Origin: Tritrichomonas musculus | Taxonomy: Eukaryota > Parabasalia > Tritrichomonadida > Tritrichomonadidae | Assembly (NCBI GenBank): GCA_039105265.1 | Contig: JAPFFF010000001.1 | Span: forward strand, 11,160,001-11,224,000 | Length of the DNA: 64,000 nucleotides | Reading direction: 5' to 3' | Shown: positions 29,354 to 39,689 of the stretch, in pieces | Layout of the letters: each line of letters opens with the position of its first letter | Numbering within the stretch: the first letter of the stretch is position 1 | Position numbers and translations under genes: made by a program | The notes under the pieces: model-generated | Database searches by the model: none | What the model saw: only the letters and a program-made list of their open reading frames with translations | Told to the model about the DNA's origin: nothing

Positions 29354-31510
29354 ATGGCTACATGTGAAGTATGCGGCTGTAACAGCAGTTTCCAAATCAG
29401 TGAATCATCCAAAACAACTATTTATCCACTTGAAAAATCAGAATTCGAAGCTTCAACAATCTCATCATATTCAACCTATTTCGAAAAGACTATTTTAATC
29501 ACAGATAATGGTGTTGCTTATGGAATTGGTGACAATAGGAAAGGCGAAATCAGTAACTCTCTTCCTAAAAAAGTCATTGACCATTTTACCGAAATCACTC
29601 TCATCAACAGTGAAGGATCTCCATGCACAGCGGCATCTGCTGTATGTGGTATTGATTATACGCTATACCTGATTTCAAATAAGAAAAAAGGACGAAATGA
29701 ACTTGCATATTCATGCGTAAATCAAAAATCTAATTTCCCAGTCATTTTGGACATTGGTGATGTGAATCCCGTGTCACTTTTTGGTGGCCGATCAAATAGC
29801 GCAGCGATTGATTCCAATGGATTCATCATTTGTATCGATCGATCATCTGCAAAAACTGCTTTAATCCATTCACTCCCGAACGCTGAAAAAGCAACAAGTG
29901 TTGCGTGCTGTGATGATTTCATCTATGTTCTTAGTGCTAGTGGCAAAGTATTCAAATCAAAAAGTGGATTAAATAAGTCATTTGAAGAAGTATCTGAACT
30001 GAAGGGGAAAGAAATTATATGCATTTCTGGTATAAGAGAGCACTGCTTTGCTGTGACAAACGATGGAAAAGTGTTTGGCGTTGGTGATAATTTTTTAGGG
30101 CGAATTGGAATTGGTAATAAAAAACTGGTAATACCTAATTTCACTGAAATTCCATTATTGAATAAGTACAAAATAGCTGCAGTTTATGCAGGCTCATTTC
30201 ATTCAATCTTCCAAACTCAGGAAGGAAAACTCTTTGCATGCGGAGATAATCGTTTTGGACAGCTCTTAAATGGAAATATGACACCTGTTCGTAGTTATGA
30301 ACCTGTTGAAACAACAGTTACAAATGCATCATTCTGTATTGCTGCATGCGATTCAACAATTGTTTTCAAGAACTATGTACCTTTGATGTGTCCAAACAGG
30401 CGTAACAAAATTAAAAATAAAATCAACAAAAATTTGAAAAAATGTTATAAACCTCGTATAAGTAATATTGACCAACCACCAAAGACTGTTGATGATATTT
30501 CAGCATTGAAAGCTAAAATAGATACACTCGAACAGCAGCTTGTTAGTGAAAGAAAGAAATTTGAAGATCAGCTTTCAATGAAAGATAAAGAAATTGCTTC
30601 ACTTAAAGATGAGCAAAGAAATTCAATCAAACTTCCAAAAGATAAAAAAATCGAAATTCTCGATGAAGAAGCAATTCGAAATCTCGAAAAGATTGAAAAG
30701 ATCAGCAGCGGTAATTTTGGAAAAGTTTATAAAGTAGCCAAAAAAATCATATATGCACTTAAAGTCTTAAAGAAAGAAGTCACATTTGAAGAATTCCAGC
30801 AATTTCTTAAAGAATATGAAATTTTATGTCTTTTTGATCATCCAAACATTTTAAAAGCTTTTGGCATTTTTTTGAGTAATGAAAACAATCCACCATCAAT
30901 TCTTCTTGAATTTTGTCCATCTAATGTAGAAGAAGCAATCAAGAAGAAATCTTTTTCAAACGTTGAAATTGCTTTTGTCATTTACCAAATAGCTGAAGGA
31001 ATGAAATACGTTCACTTTCAAAAAGTTATCCACAGAGATTTGAAGCCTTCTAACATTTTGATTGCTTCAGATGGAACAATTAAAATAGGCGATTTCGGTA
31101 TCTCAAAATTGATGTCTGCAGAACAACAATCAATGACAGCTGGCGTTGGAACCCAGAAATTCATGGCTCCTGAAATAATTGATGAAAATGATGTGTACAA
31201 TGAAAAAGTGGACGTTTATTCATTCGGTGTAGTTTTGTTCTTCATTTTAAGTGGCGGTAATCTTCCAAAAATAAAAATGAGTGACAAATTGAAGGGCAAA
31301 AAGGCAGATTTACCACAATCATTTACTCATTTCTCAAAGAATTTGATCTCATCTTGCTGGAACTTTGATTCTAATGAACGACCTAGTTTTGACCAAATTT
31401 GCTTAGAAATTGAGAAGAATTACCAAAATGTGATCAGTTTGACTGATTCGGAACAAGCTGAGATTAATGCTAAGATTAAAGATCACAAAGAAAAAATTCC
31501 TAAATATTAA
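29354..31510 (+). CDS. RCC1-like repeat protein fused to a protein kinase
   Basis: 718 residues from ATG at 29354 (MATCEVCGCNSSF); the frame is open upstream only through a GTG. An N-terminal CEVCGC Cys cluster opens the protein. Residues 35-340 are RCC1-type propeller blades (NGVAYGIGDNRKGEI, GKVFGVGDNFLGRIG, GKLFACGDNRFGQL). Residues 380-425 form a coiled coil, and 444-690 a complete kinase domain: glycine loop ISSGNFGKVY, Lys in ALKVLKK (about 467), catalytic HRDLKPSN (about 560), DFG (about 579), APE (about 604). All catalytic residues are present, so it should be an active Ser/Thr-directed (TKL-like) kinase. RCC1-kinase joins are known from NEK8/9, but there the kinase comes first. The stop TAAAA fits the UAAA poly(A) signal reported for trichomonads. 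Confidence 0.85.
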   Translation: MATCEVCGCNSSFQISESSKTTIYPLEKSEFEASTISSYSTYFEKTILITDNGVAYGIGDNRKGEISNSLPKKVIDHFTEITLINSEGSPCTAASAVCGIDYTLYLISNKKKGRNELAYSCVNQKSNFPVILDIGDVNPVSLFGGRSNSAAIDSNGFIICIDRSSAKTALIHSLPNAEKATSVACCDDFIYVLSASGKVFKSKSGLNKSFEEVSELKGKEIICISGIREHCFAVTNDGKVFGVGDNFLGRIGIGNKKLVIPNFTEIPLLNKYKIAAVYAGSFHSIFQTQEGKLFACGDNRFGQLLNGNMTPVRSYEPVETTVTNASFCIAACDSTIVFKNYVPLMCPNRRNKIKNKINKNLKKCYKPRISNIDQPPKTVDDISALKAKIDTLEQQLVSERKKFEDQLSMKDKEIASLKDEQRNSIKLPKDKKIEILDEEAIRNLEKIEKISSGNFGKVYKVAKKIIYALKVLKKEVTFEEFQQFLKEYEILCLFDHPNILKAFGIFLSNENNPPSILLEFCPSNVEEAIKKKSFSNVEIAFVIYQIAEGMKYVHFQKVIHRDLKPSNILIASDGTIKIGDFGISKLMSAEQQSMTAGVGTQKFMAPEIIDENDVYNEKVDVYSFGVVLFFILSGGNLPKIKMSDKLKGKKADLPQSFTHFSKNLISSCWNFDSNERPSFDQICLEIEKNYQNVISLTDSEQAEINAKIKDHKEKIPKY

Positions 31511-33278
31511 AACTTAAAAAAGGTTTTTTTTTTATTTACTAAAATCACATTATAAAATATATTTTTGCTTTTATATTCATTAATTAATTTATGATTACAG
31601 TGGAATCAAAAACGATAAATTATTTAATCAATGAATATAGAGTATATGGATAAATATAAAACAATTTATTTGAAAGAACATAGCTCTGAAATTCCTGCAA
31701 AAAATAATAATAAAGTCGAGTTCATCAATTTAAGAACAAATTATATTTCGAATCTTCAAATTTAAGAGCCAATTAATGATTTTAATATTTGCTTTGATTC
31801 ATTACATCCTCAATTTTGGTAAAAATTTTAACTCCAGATGAACTTGATTTATAGATTTGGTCTGTTCCTTCAATTGATATAAAAAAGAGAGAAACATTTA
31901 TAATCTTATTTTCTATTTTCACGGTATAAAAAGTTGAAGTGCCTCTATTAAAAAAGTCACTTTTTTTCGAAAACATTATAAGCAGCAGTTATTTACCTTT
32001 TATTATATCACTTTTTTGATATATACATGTATACATATATGCATGCAACTTACATAACTTTATTTCACAGGTATCTCTATACAAGCAAACATATAATAGA
32101 TGATATATGATGAACAAATACATTTTGTATAATATAATATACTTACTTTTGGTGTCTTTTTCATTAAAACCTAAAGCAATGATTTTGCTCAAAATTTTTA
32201 TCTATATTTGATAATATTCACTTCTTGGAATGATACTTTATCAATTTCGAAACATATCTCCAAAATTCGAAAGTTTCGTTCGTTCTTCATACTTCATACT
32301 TTTGATTATCAAGTTTCGAAAACAAAATGAATAATTATGAATAAAAATGAAAATTCAATATTTAAAAGATTTGGATTGTTCAAATCATTCTCTAGGTGAT
32401 TAGCAACATTATTGACGATTTTTTAATCATTCAAAATAGGAACCTGATATAGTGAATCTTCATTTTCAGCATCTTTATTTGCTTTCTTAGCTTTTTAAGA
32501 TAAACAATTTTTATTTTTTTTTTTTTTCATTTTTAAAATTAGGATTTTGTTTGACAAATTCTTTTCTGCTACTTTTTATTTGCTCTTGGTGTTCGAAAAA
32601 GTTCTATAACATTTTCTGCATTTGCAATTATTTCCTCTTTTTTTAATTTGTTTTGAAAATTAATATTTTTGATATTCGTTTTACCAAATGTTGTTTCATG
32701 TAACTAATCTTTTGAATCAGATAAGAAATCGAAATCAATAAACAATATTTCATTATATCCAATTCAATATTTTATCATATCATATGATAATTTTGAATTA
32801 ATCATTTCTAACAAAATTGCTTTTCTTCTATTAGATTCAATGGAAAATTCTGTCCCGATAAAAGATGAAACCATATTTCTTATTTTTTAAAACATAATTT
32901 GCAAGATCTATCTTTTTCATCATGACTGAAATTGAGCACATTCTTCTTTTTCTACTTTTATTTTTTGTTTAAATTTTCCCCATGCAATAATAATAATAAT
33001 AATAACAAAACTATATATGTCATAAAATCAAAACAAATTTTTGACTAAAAAACAAGTCATTGAAAAGATTCTAGAATGAAAAAATTAGGAAAATTATTTC
33101 AAAATCTCATTCCAGAAAATAATTTTTGAGAACATTCTGTTTGAAATAATCAACCAAAATGGCTCTCTTCTTTTTTGAATACTATTTTTATGTGGTTGGA
33201 CTTTTTCTAATATTTTCATTGTTTTTTCATTGAAAAAATTATTGCAAATGTTTTGAATACTTGACTTCACATTTAAAA
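31511..33278. other. intergenic region, decayed sequence only
   Basis: 1.77 kb of AT-rich sequence between two plus-strand genes. Short minus-strand frames at 31782-31976 and around 32600-32900 have a coding-like amino-acid mix (ELFRTPRANKK near 32600) but are full of stops, so they look like eroded genes at most. An alternating purine-pyrimidine stretch (ATATACATGTATACATATAT) lies at about 32020-32045, and a TAA microsatellite (AATAATAATAATAATAAC) at about 32985-33006. Confidence 0.5.
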
Positions 33279-34814
33279 ATGATATTCTTTTTCCTCTTGC
33301 AAAGTATTATATCATATGAAAAAATCCCAAGCTCATTCACCAATGATTTGAATTTTAGTTTTACTAAATATAAACCGAAAAGCTATAGATCTCTAAAGCA
33401 ATGTATTATGAAAGAAACTATAAAACATAACAGTTCAGCTTTAGAAATTTATAATAAAATAACAAGTGAAACAGCATTTAAGGATCGCTTAAAAGAAGAT
33501 TTTTTATATTTATTAGCAGATAAATCAATTAAATTAACTAGTGATGAGAAAGCAGCCATATATTTATATGCAGAATCTAAACTATTTAGTGAAGAATTTT
33601 CAAAACAAGCAAGAACTGGAGTAATTGGACATTTTAATTGTTATATGGATTATTTATTATCTGCATTTAAAAAACTCAAAATTCCAGAGCAAACACTACT
33701 TTTTAGAGGAACAGGAACATATGAAGCATTACAACTAGCAAAATTTAGAAAAGACCAAACAGTTACTCTTGATGCATATACAAGTACATCATCTAACGAG
33801 ATAACTGCCCGTAGATTTGCTGCAGAAAAAACAAAGTTTCCAACGACTTTATTTGATTATACTGGTGGTCTTGTCATTATCACCAAAATGGCGAGCAATT
33901 CCAGATTTTTAGAGAGACTTGCCCTTCCAACTGAGGATGAACATCTTTATCCTCCATTGATAAAATTTAAAGTTATGAGCAATCCAGAATTAATATTTTG
34001 CAAACAATATTTTTCCTCTTTTCATGAATGTAAACCATTAAATCAAATAGATAAAGATACCGATTTATCATATATGCACAAAATTGTGGTTGTAAATGTT
34101 TCCGAAATAGATGAACAACCAAAATATATCGAAATTGATAATCCATATCCTGATCCAGATCCAACAAGAACGCCATCACCATCACCAAATCCAACAAAAA
34201 CGCCAAAAGCAAAAAAATGTAAATCAAAAGTTTCATGTAAAGATGATGGAGATGATAAAAATAAAAAATCTTCAAGAATTTTGAGTGATTTCGAAGTTAA
34301 AAATGCATATATAGGCGCATCAACAATTTTTGACTTTGATTTTTATCATAAAATCAAAAACTTCATACCAACACCTCATTTTCTACATCCAGCCATTTGG
34401 ATTGGTCCATCTAATCCAAACAATATGAGTATTGGTGCAGTTTTTGTCTATGGAAAATATTACCCAGAAAACAATGAAAAAATATTTCTTTCAAAAAATG
34501 GTGCAAAATCATACACAATGACTTTTGGAGAATTTAAAGAAAAATATAATTATTTTGATCCAATAAGCATAATTCCGCAACGAAATATAAAACTTTTCGA
34601 TTTAACAAATGAAATAAAGTCAAGTGGTAATTGGGATGCAAATAGTTATAAATGGACAACTAATAATTGCCAACATTTCATTTCAAAATGTATTAAAATT
34701 CTGAAAGCAGTACGCTACTGTCCAAATGATAAAGATTGGTTAAAACTTCCACCAAGATTATTAAAAGAATTAAAATTAAATGAAAAAAAAGAAAATGGGA
34801 AAAATAAACAATAA
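33279..34814 (+). CDS. secreted ADP-ribosyltransferase fused to a papain-like (LRAT/NlpC-type) domain
   Basis: 511 residues from ATG at 33279; the frame is open 18 bases upstream only through a TTG. MIFFFLLQSIIS is a short signal peptide. Residues 40-280 fit the R-S-E class of mono-ADP-ribosyltransferases: the NAD-binding Arg in LLFRGTG (R143), the STS motif in AYTSTSS (about 168-172), and the ExE pair E219/E221 in TEDEHLYPP, close to the ARTC motif EEEVLIPP. ExE suggests arginine as acceptor. A Pro/Thr/Ser linker (290-310) and a Lys/Cys patch lead to a second domain with H370 in HPAIWIG and C464 in NNCQHF, the His-then-Cys order of permuted papain-like LRAT/NlpC enzymes. The gene looks whole. 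It precedes an ADP-ribosylglycohydrolase gene on the same strand. Activity and target are not shown by sequence. Confidence 0.75.
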   Translation: MIFFFLLQSIISYEKIPSSFTNDLNFSFTKYKPKSYRSLKQCIMKETIKHNSSALEIYNKITSETAFKDRLKEDFLYLLADKSIKLTSDEKAAIYLYAESKLFSEEFSKQARTGVIGHFNCYMDYLLSAFKKLKIPEQTLLFRGTGTYEALQLAKFRKDQTVTLDAYTSTSSNEITARRFAAEKTKFPTTLFDYTGGLVIITKMASNSRFLERLALPTEDEHLYPPLIKFKVMSNPELIFCKQYFSSFHECKPLNQIDKDTDLSYMHKIVVVNVSEIDEQPKYIEIDNPYPDPDPTRTPSPSPNPTKTPKAKKCKSKVSCKDDGDDKNKKSSRILSDFEVKNAYIGASTIFDFDFYHKIKNFIPTPHFLHPAIWIGPSNPNNMSIGAVFVYGKYYPENNEKIFLSKNGAKSYTMTFGEFKEKYNYFDPISIIPQRNIKLFDLTNEIKSSGNWDANSYKWTTNNCQHFISKCIKILKAVRYCPNDKDWLKLPPRLLKELKLNEKKENGKNKQ

Positions 34815-34850
34815 AACTTAAAAAAAAATTTAAAAACTCATTTTTCGAAA

Positions 34851-34882
<32 letters not shown>

Positions 34883-35781
34883 AGCTGGTCTACCAAAGTA
34901 CTAAAATGCAATTTAAAATGTTAAATACATATCTAATGTTTTATCAAACATTTAAAATTCAAAGATCCAAAACAAATGTTAGAAAATTCAGAAGAATATA
35001 TATATGAATTAGTCCTTCAAAATGGAATAAAACCGAATAACTAGTTTTTTTTATCCGGGGAAAAAAAAAGAAGCAAATATTTTGAATTGATACATAAATA
35101 TGTCATCAAAGCCTAAAAAGATTATTCTAGTTCTTTTGGATTAAACATGATTTTTCAAATATTTCTATTTAAATCTGTTATTGATTCTTTACCTATATCA
35201 TTGACCAAATACAGAATTTTTTGAAATAATTACTGATGCTATTTAATAAAATATTGTCCCAAAATCAACATACCAAATCATTCGAAAAAAATATATTAGA
35301 TATATACTCGTATAATGAATCTATTTATTCAAATAAATTTCAAATCCCAACTACTAATTTTATATTAGAGTCTTGATAAATTACACTTGATTATCGGCTT
35401 TATACATTCTCCCAAGCAAATATATGGATTGATTTAAAATATCGTATAAATAATTATTTTTTAAATCTATATCAATAATTAAATATGCAAGAATATTTAA
35501 AAAATATTAATAACCCATCAAGAAAAATTTGTAAAATTTTAAAACTTAAATTTGAAAAGAAATAATTGAGAAGAAAAAATATTTGAATATTCATTCAAAT
35601 AAGATTAATTTTGAATAAAACATTTTTATCTCAATAACATAAATATATATTAGAGATATTTTTGATAGAACAACTATTATATATTATATCTATACTATGA
35701 GTTTTTGTGTTAAAAAGATATTGACGGTCCTCTCAATTTTTTTTAAAATTTGACAAAGTTTCTCAATTTAATTATTTTTAA
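34815..35781. other. intergenic spacer with poly(T) run
   Basis: 967 AT-rich bases. The upstream stop reads TAAAACTT, and a run of about 28 thymines lies at 34855-34882. No intact frame or repeat was recognised. Confidence 0.5.
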
Positions 35782-38181
35782 ATGAATTATGAAAATTATT
35801 GTCATATTTGCAAAAACAAAAGCGAACATACTCTATGCAAGAATTGCTATGTTCCATTATTTGTTCCGATTGAAAAACATTTAAGTTTTGCATTTTTGGA
35901 AAAAAGCCCAAAAGAAGTTGATAACGAATCATTAAAAGATTCAATTGTTCTTGATTATTTCAATAGTAGTCTTGTTACTGCTGAAATAACAGATTTTTCA
36001 CAACTTCGCCAATTACGTTTATCTCATTGCAAATCATTAACCAATATTGAATTAACTAATTTACCAAATCTAATTTCACTTGATGCTTTTTATTGCAGAA
36101 ATGTTACGAAAGCCAAATTTTCAAATGTTCCAAATCTTGTTGCATTAGATTTATCATTTTGCACTAGATTAAAAGAAATTCAAGGAAACTTCACTAAAGT
36201 CGAATACTTTTCCATTTCGCATACAAAAATATCGGAAATTCCAGATTTACCGTCGGTCAAGTTTGTAGATATATCAAGTACCAACATAACTGACTTATCC
36301 CCTCTTTACAAATGCCAGAACCTTCAAAGATTGGTTTCTATTGACGATAATAGAATAAACAATGTCAAAATTTGCAAATTTGCGGAGATTCCAACTTTTT
36401 CATCATTGATATTCAAATGCAGAACTTTGGATTTCGAAGGCTGCCCGCCAAGCCACTCGCTCAAGAACATATTTGTGAGTGGCAAATTGCTAAACTCCGA
36501 AAACGTCGATTTAAGCGAAATCAACGTTTACATGTTCGCGGCGGGTAATATTAATTATACTTATGAAATCAAACAGACCTCTCTCAATTTTGAAAATCCA
36601 ATTTGTTCAGGAGACTGGTTCGAGTCGTACAGGCTCATCTATGGACCCTACCCGGCGCCTCCAAATGACTGTAGGCAAACTCTGAGTGAGGAAGAACTGG
36701 AGTCAATTGAAGGCATCTACAGGCTCCCTTCAAACATCGATGCTGATGTTGCTGCGTACCACATAATGGGCGCAATTTTTGGCACAGCTGTCGGCGACTG
36801 CCTCGGCATTTACTGTGAAGGAAGGGAACCGATCCACATCAACGCTTTCATTGACCAGCCGCCAGAGATGACGTGGACGCATCCAGTAACAACAGAGCGA
36901 GGCTCTTATTTCCACCGTGGCTCGTTTACAGACGACACAGCGCTGATGCTCATGTTTATTCGTTCAGTTGTATCAACTGCCTTAAAGAACGCAGCCAAAA
37001 AATCCATGCCAAATCAATCAAATGGTGATGTGAACAATACAAACAAATCAAATGGTGATGTGAACAATATAAACAAATCAAATGGTGATGTGAACAATAT
37101 AAACAAATCAAATGGTGATGTGAACAATATAAATCAATCAAATGGTGATGTGAACAATATAAACAAATCAAATGGTGATGTGAACAATATAAACAAATCA
37201 AATGGTGATGTGAACAATATAAACAAATCAAATGGTGATGTGAACAATATAAATCAATCAAATGGTGATGTGAACAATATAAATCAATCAAATGGTGATG
37301 TGAACAATGCAAATCAATCAAATAGTGATGTGAGCTACTTTTTTGATCCAGCTGACAGTGGAAAAAAGATCCAGCACTGGATTGACAAGGGAATTGACGA
37401 GCACCTTGATCCTAAAGGAATTGGACGAGGCTATTATACAGAAAATGTTGTCCATGCTGATGACTATGAGAAAGATCCAATCAAAGTTTCAAAGGAAATG
37501 TGGATAGCATATGGTAAGGATAAAACAGGAAATGGAGGAGTCATGCGAACTGGAGCGTGTGGCTGCTTCTTGTTCTGGGATGAGAAAAAAGTGATTGAAA
37601 TCGCCAAGCAGTTTTGCCAGACGACTCACTATGATCCACGCTGCGTCTTTTCATCAGTTCTCATCTCATTGATCATCTCACGCCTCATCCAATGGCGCTG
37701 TGGCCTCATTGAATCATTCGAGCTTGACAAGACAATAGAAGAAGTGAAAGAAATGTTTCTTGCAAGAGAAAAAGAAGAGGAAGAAGAGGAGGAGGAAGAA
37801 GAAAGCATTGAAAGAATTTCGTATTTTAAAGATATTGACCAATTCTTGTATGCTCAAAGTTTGGATGAGCTTGAACTGGGCGATGACGAACTGAATACAT
37901 TGAAGACGATGGGATGCGCCATTTGGGTTTTGAGAAAGAATTTCACTTATGAAAAAGGAATCGAAGAAGTTGTAAGAGCTGGCTATGATGCAGATACAAA
38001 TGCAGCTTGTGCAGGTGCTGTTCTTGGTGCGAAATGGGGCTTTGGTGGAATTCCGCTGCACATATTGGACTATTTGTGGTATGGTGGAATTTTATATAGA
38101 GACACAGTTCCATTTTTGAAGACGATGGGAATGAAATTTGATCCACCTTCATATGAAGAAATACAAAAATTCCAATACTAA
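35782..38181 (+). CDS. zinc finger + LRR + ADP-ribosylglycohydrolase (ARH/DraG family)
   Basis: 799 residues. A CxxC-x8-CxxC knuckle (C7, C10, C19, C22) is followed by leucine-rich repeats (about 55-190). The ADP-ribosylglycohydrolase domain runs from about 330 to the end: AVGDCLG, FTDDTALM (about 381-388), GNGGVMRTG (about 581-589) and the metal-binding GYDADTNAACAGAVLGAKWG (about 733-752), which matches the family's DxDTxA motif. The expected binuclear-metal aspartates are present, so hydrolysis of ADP-ribosylated substrates is likely. Between FTDDT and GNGG lies an insert of eleven or so 10-residue repeats (NKSNGDVNNI, about 403-518), and an acidic EEEEEEEEE run sits at about 663-674. There is no signal peptide, so it should act inside the cell. 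The stop is TAAAAA. The upstream neighbour is an ADP-ribosyltransferase. Confidence 0.85.
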   Translation: MNYENYCHICKNKSEHTLCKNCYVPLFVPIEKHLSFAFLEKSPKEVDNESLKDSIVLDYFNSSLVTAEITDFSQLRQLRLSHCKSLTNIELTNLPNLISLDAFYCRNVTKAKFSNVPNLVALDLSFCTRLKEIQGNFTKVEYFSISHTKISEIPDLPSVKFVDISSTNITDLSPLYKCQNLQRLVSIDDNRINNVKICKFAEIPTFSSLIFKCRTLDFEGCPPSHSLKNIFVSGKLLNSENVDLSEINVYMFAAGNINYTYEIKQTSLNFENPICSGDWFESYRLIYGPYPAPPNDCRQTLSEEELESIEGIYRLPSNIDADVAAYHIMGAIFGTAVGDCLGIYCEGREPIHINAFIDQPPEMTWTHPVTTERGSYFHRGSFTDDTALMLMFIRSVVSTALKNAAKKSMPNQSNGDVNNTNKSNGDVNNINKSNGDVNNINKSNGDVNNINQSNGDVNNINKSNGDVNNINKSNGDVNNINKSNGDVNNINQSNGDVNNINQSNGDVNNANQSNSDVSYFFDPADSGKKIQHWIDKGIDEHLDPKGIGRGYYTENVVHADDYEKDPIKVSKEMWIAYGKDKTGNGGVMRTGACGCFLFWDEKKVIEIAKQFCQTTHYDPRCVFSSVLISLIISRLIQWRCGLIESFELDKTIEEVKEMFLAREKEEEEEEEEEESIERISYFKDIDQFLYAQSLDELELGDDELNTLKTMGCAIWVLRKNFTYEKGIEEVVRAGYDADTNAACAGAVLGAKWGFGGIPLHILDYLWYGGILYRDTVPFLKTMGMKFDPPSYEEIQKFQY
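37012..37335 (+). repeat. 30-bp tandem repeat inside the glycohydrolase domain
   Basis: About eleven copies of a 30-base unit (AATGGTGATGTGAACAATAT with AAACAAATCA or AAATCAATCA) encode NKSNGDVNNI/NQSNGDVNNI. Most copies are identical apart from the K/Q position, so the array is young. It is in frame and keeps the enzyme open. Confidence 0.9.
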
Positions 38182-38589
38182 AAAAGTTTATAATATTTTA
38201 TATTTGTGCATCTTTTTTTCCAGTTAAATTTAGCTGTGTATTTCATATATAAGATATTAATATCATATGTCAATTCGAAATGTATAAATTAAAAGAGTTG
38301 TATAATAAAATTATTTTGAGATATTTTTGTTTTTTAAACAAAATCAGAAAGAAGCGCATTTCTGATGTTAATATATATAGATTGCCAATATATCTAATTT
38401 TTCTTTCATCTCATTTACTATTCAATGGATTTCTGATGGTAAAAAAATAAGAAATGAATTAGCACTCAATACGAAAGTATCACAAGACAAACAAGATTCA
38501 ACCAGAAAAGTCATCATTTGAATTACTTTTTACATTAGGCAATATTGACCAATATTTCCATCTCCAACATTAATATTTCTGCAATTTGT
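38182..38589. other. intergenic spacer before the rRNA fragment
   Basis: About 400 AT-rich bases. A small hairpin (ATCAGAAA...TTTCTGAT, about 38342-38366) is the only structure noticed. Confidence 0.45.
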
Positions 38590-39118
38590 CAGTGAAAACC
38601 GTTATTACTCGGTATGACAGACAAGTAAACTCCGGGACAACTGGCTTGTGGCTGCTAAGAGATCAAATCAACGCAGCTTTTTGATTCTTCGATGTCGGCT
38701 CTTCCTATCCTAGTGATGCACAAGTCACTAAGGGTTGGATTGTTCACCCGTATTAGGGATCGTGAGCTGGGTTTAGACCGTCGTGAGCCAGGTTTGTTTT
38801 ATCCTACTGGATATTGCATCATGATAGTAGTTTGATTTAGTACGAGAGGAACTGTTGAATATGGCCTCTGGTTCAGGGATTTTGGGAAACCAAACCGTCC
38901 CGCAGCTACGCCGTCTGGGATAATGGCTGAAGGCCTCTTAAGCCAGAAACTCATCTAGAAAATGATGCTCTGCACCTTTCTGACATGTTAAAAATAGCTT
39001 TTGCTTTCTAAATGTCTCGGTTTGGGTTAACCAAATGTAGAAGACGTTTTGTGAACGAGGGTCCGGTACGCAAGGGAGTGGCATTCCGTCACGACCTGTT
39101 GAGGGCCAGCCTTGTTTC
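38590..39118 (+). rRNA. 3'-terminal fragment of large-subunit (28S) rRNA, orphan
   Basis: The segment carries unmistakable LSU rRNA landmarks in the correct order: ACAACTGGCTTGTGGC (38638 on), TTCGATGTCGGCTCTTCCTA (38687 on), GGTTGGATTGTTCACCC, GTGAGCTGGGTTTAGACCGT, and the sarcin/ricin loop AGTACGAGAGGAACTG (about 38840). It ends near GGGCCAGCCTTG. The rest of the 28S gene is not upstream, and no 18S, 5.8S or spacer is next to it. Start and end are approximate because trichomonad rRNAs are short and divergent. It is far more GC-rich than its flanks. It is most likely an inactive, displaced copy; I cannot exclude a functional fragment. Confidence 0.85.
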
Positions 39119-39689
39119 TAGGTTATTATATTGTCTTTTTAAAAATAAATTAATAAAAAAAGATTTATTTTATGATGATTAAGTGTCTTTTTTACGGTAA
39201 TTAAAACATAGGAAACTCTCAGAATCTTTTGAAATTAATATATAATAAAGTATATCATATTATAAGAATATTTCAATAGAAAACATTTTCTTAATTTTGC
39301 GTATATACCGAGATACGATCAAAGAAAGTTGTCAAAATTGAGAGGAATTTCTATTCAAATGTAATATAATTTTGTAATTGATTTTTCTCGAAAATTTGGT
39401 GGACGATTTTTCTAAAAATTTAATATGATATATAATTCAGTGTATAATACTATTTAATATAAATATAATGTGCTGGTAATTCGTTGGTTCTGTTCTGGGA
39501 TCGTTTTATCCAAAAAAAATCGTAAAATCGGCTAAAAATATCAAAAATCGTTTTATTTCGGAATATATACTTAAAATGCGATTTTTTTTGTTTAGAGGGT
39601 TTTTAATATTATTATAAGACTGTTTACAAATTTTTGGGTAAATCTATTGAATTTTGGCCGAAAAATATAAAAAAAAAAGCAAAAATTAA
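39119..39689. other. spacer between rRNA fragment and duplicated block
   Basis: About 570 AT-rich bases with no intact frame. The duplicated block starts where AATATCAAACAATAAAAACA begins (about 39690). Confidence 0.5.

Noticed and set aside
31782-32192. Minus-strand fragments resembling a small GTPase (KIIALGFNEKDTKSK, then TVKIENKIINVSL)
   Set aside because: The phosphate-loop glycine/lysine pattern is not intact, and the two parts are separated by AT-rich, stop-filled sequence; similarity is too weak to annotate.
32540-32900. Minus-strand coding-like words (KEEIIANAENVIELFRTPRA)
   Set aside because: Short and interrupted; no family recognised. Possibly an old relic.
36956-37321. 121-codon minus-strand frame (IDLYCSHHHL repeats)
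   Set aside because: Antisense of the 30-base array inside the glycohydrolase.
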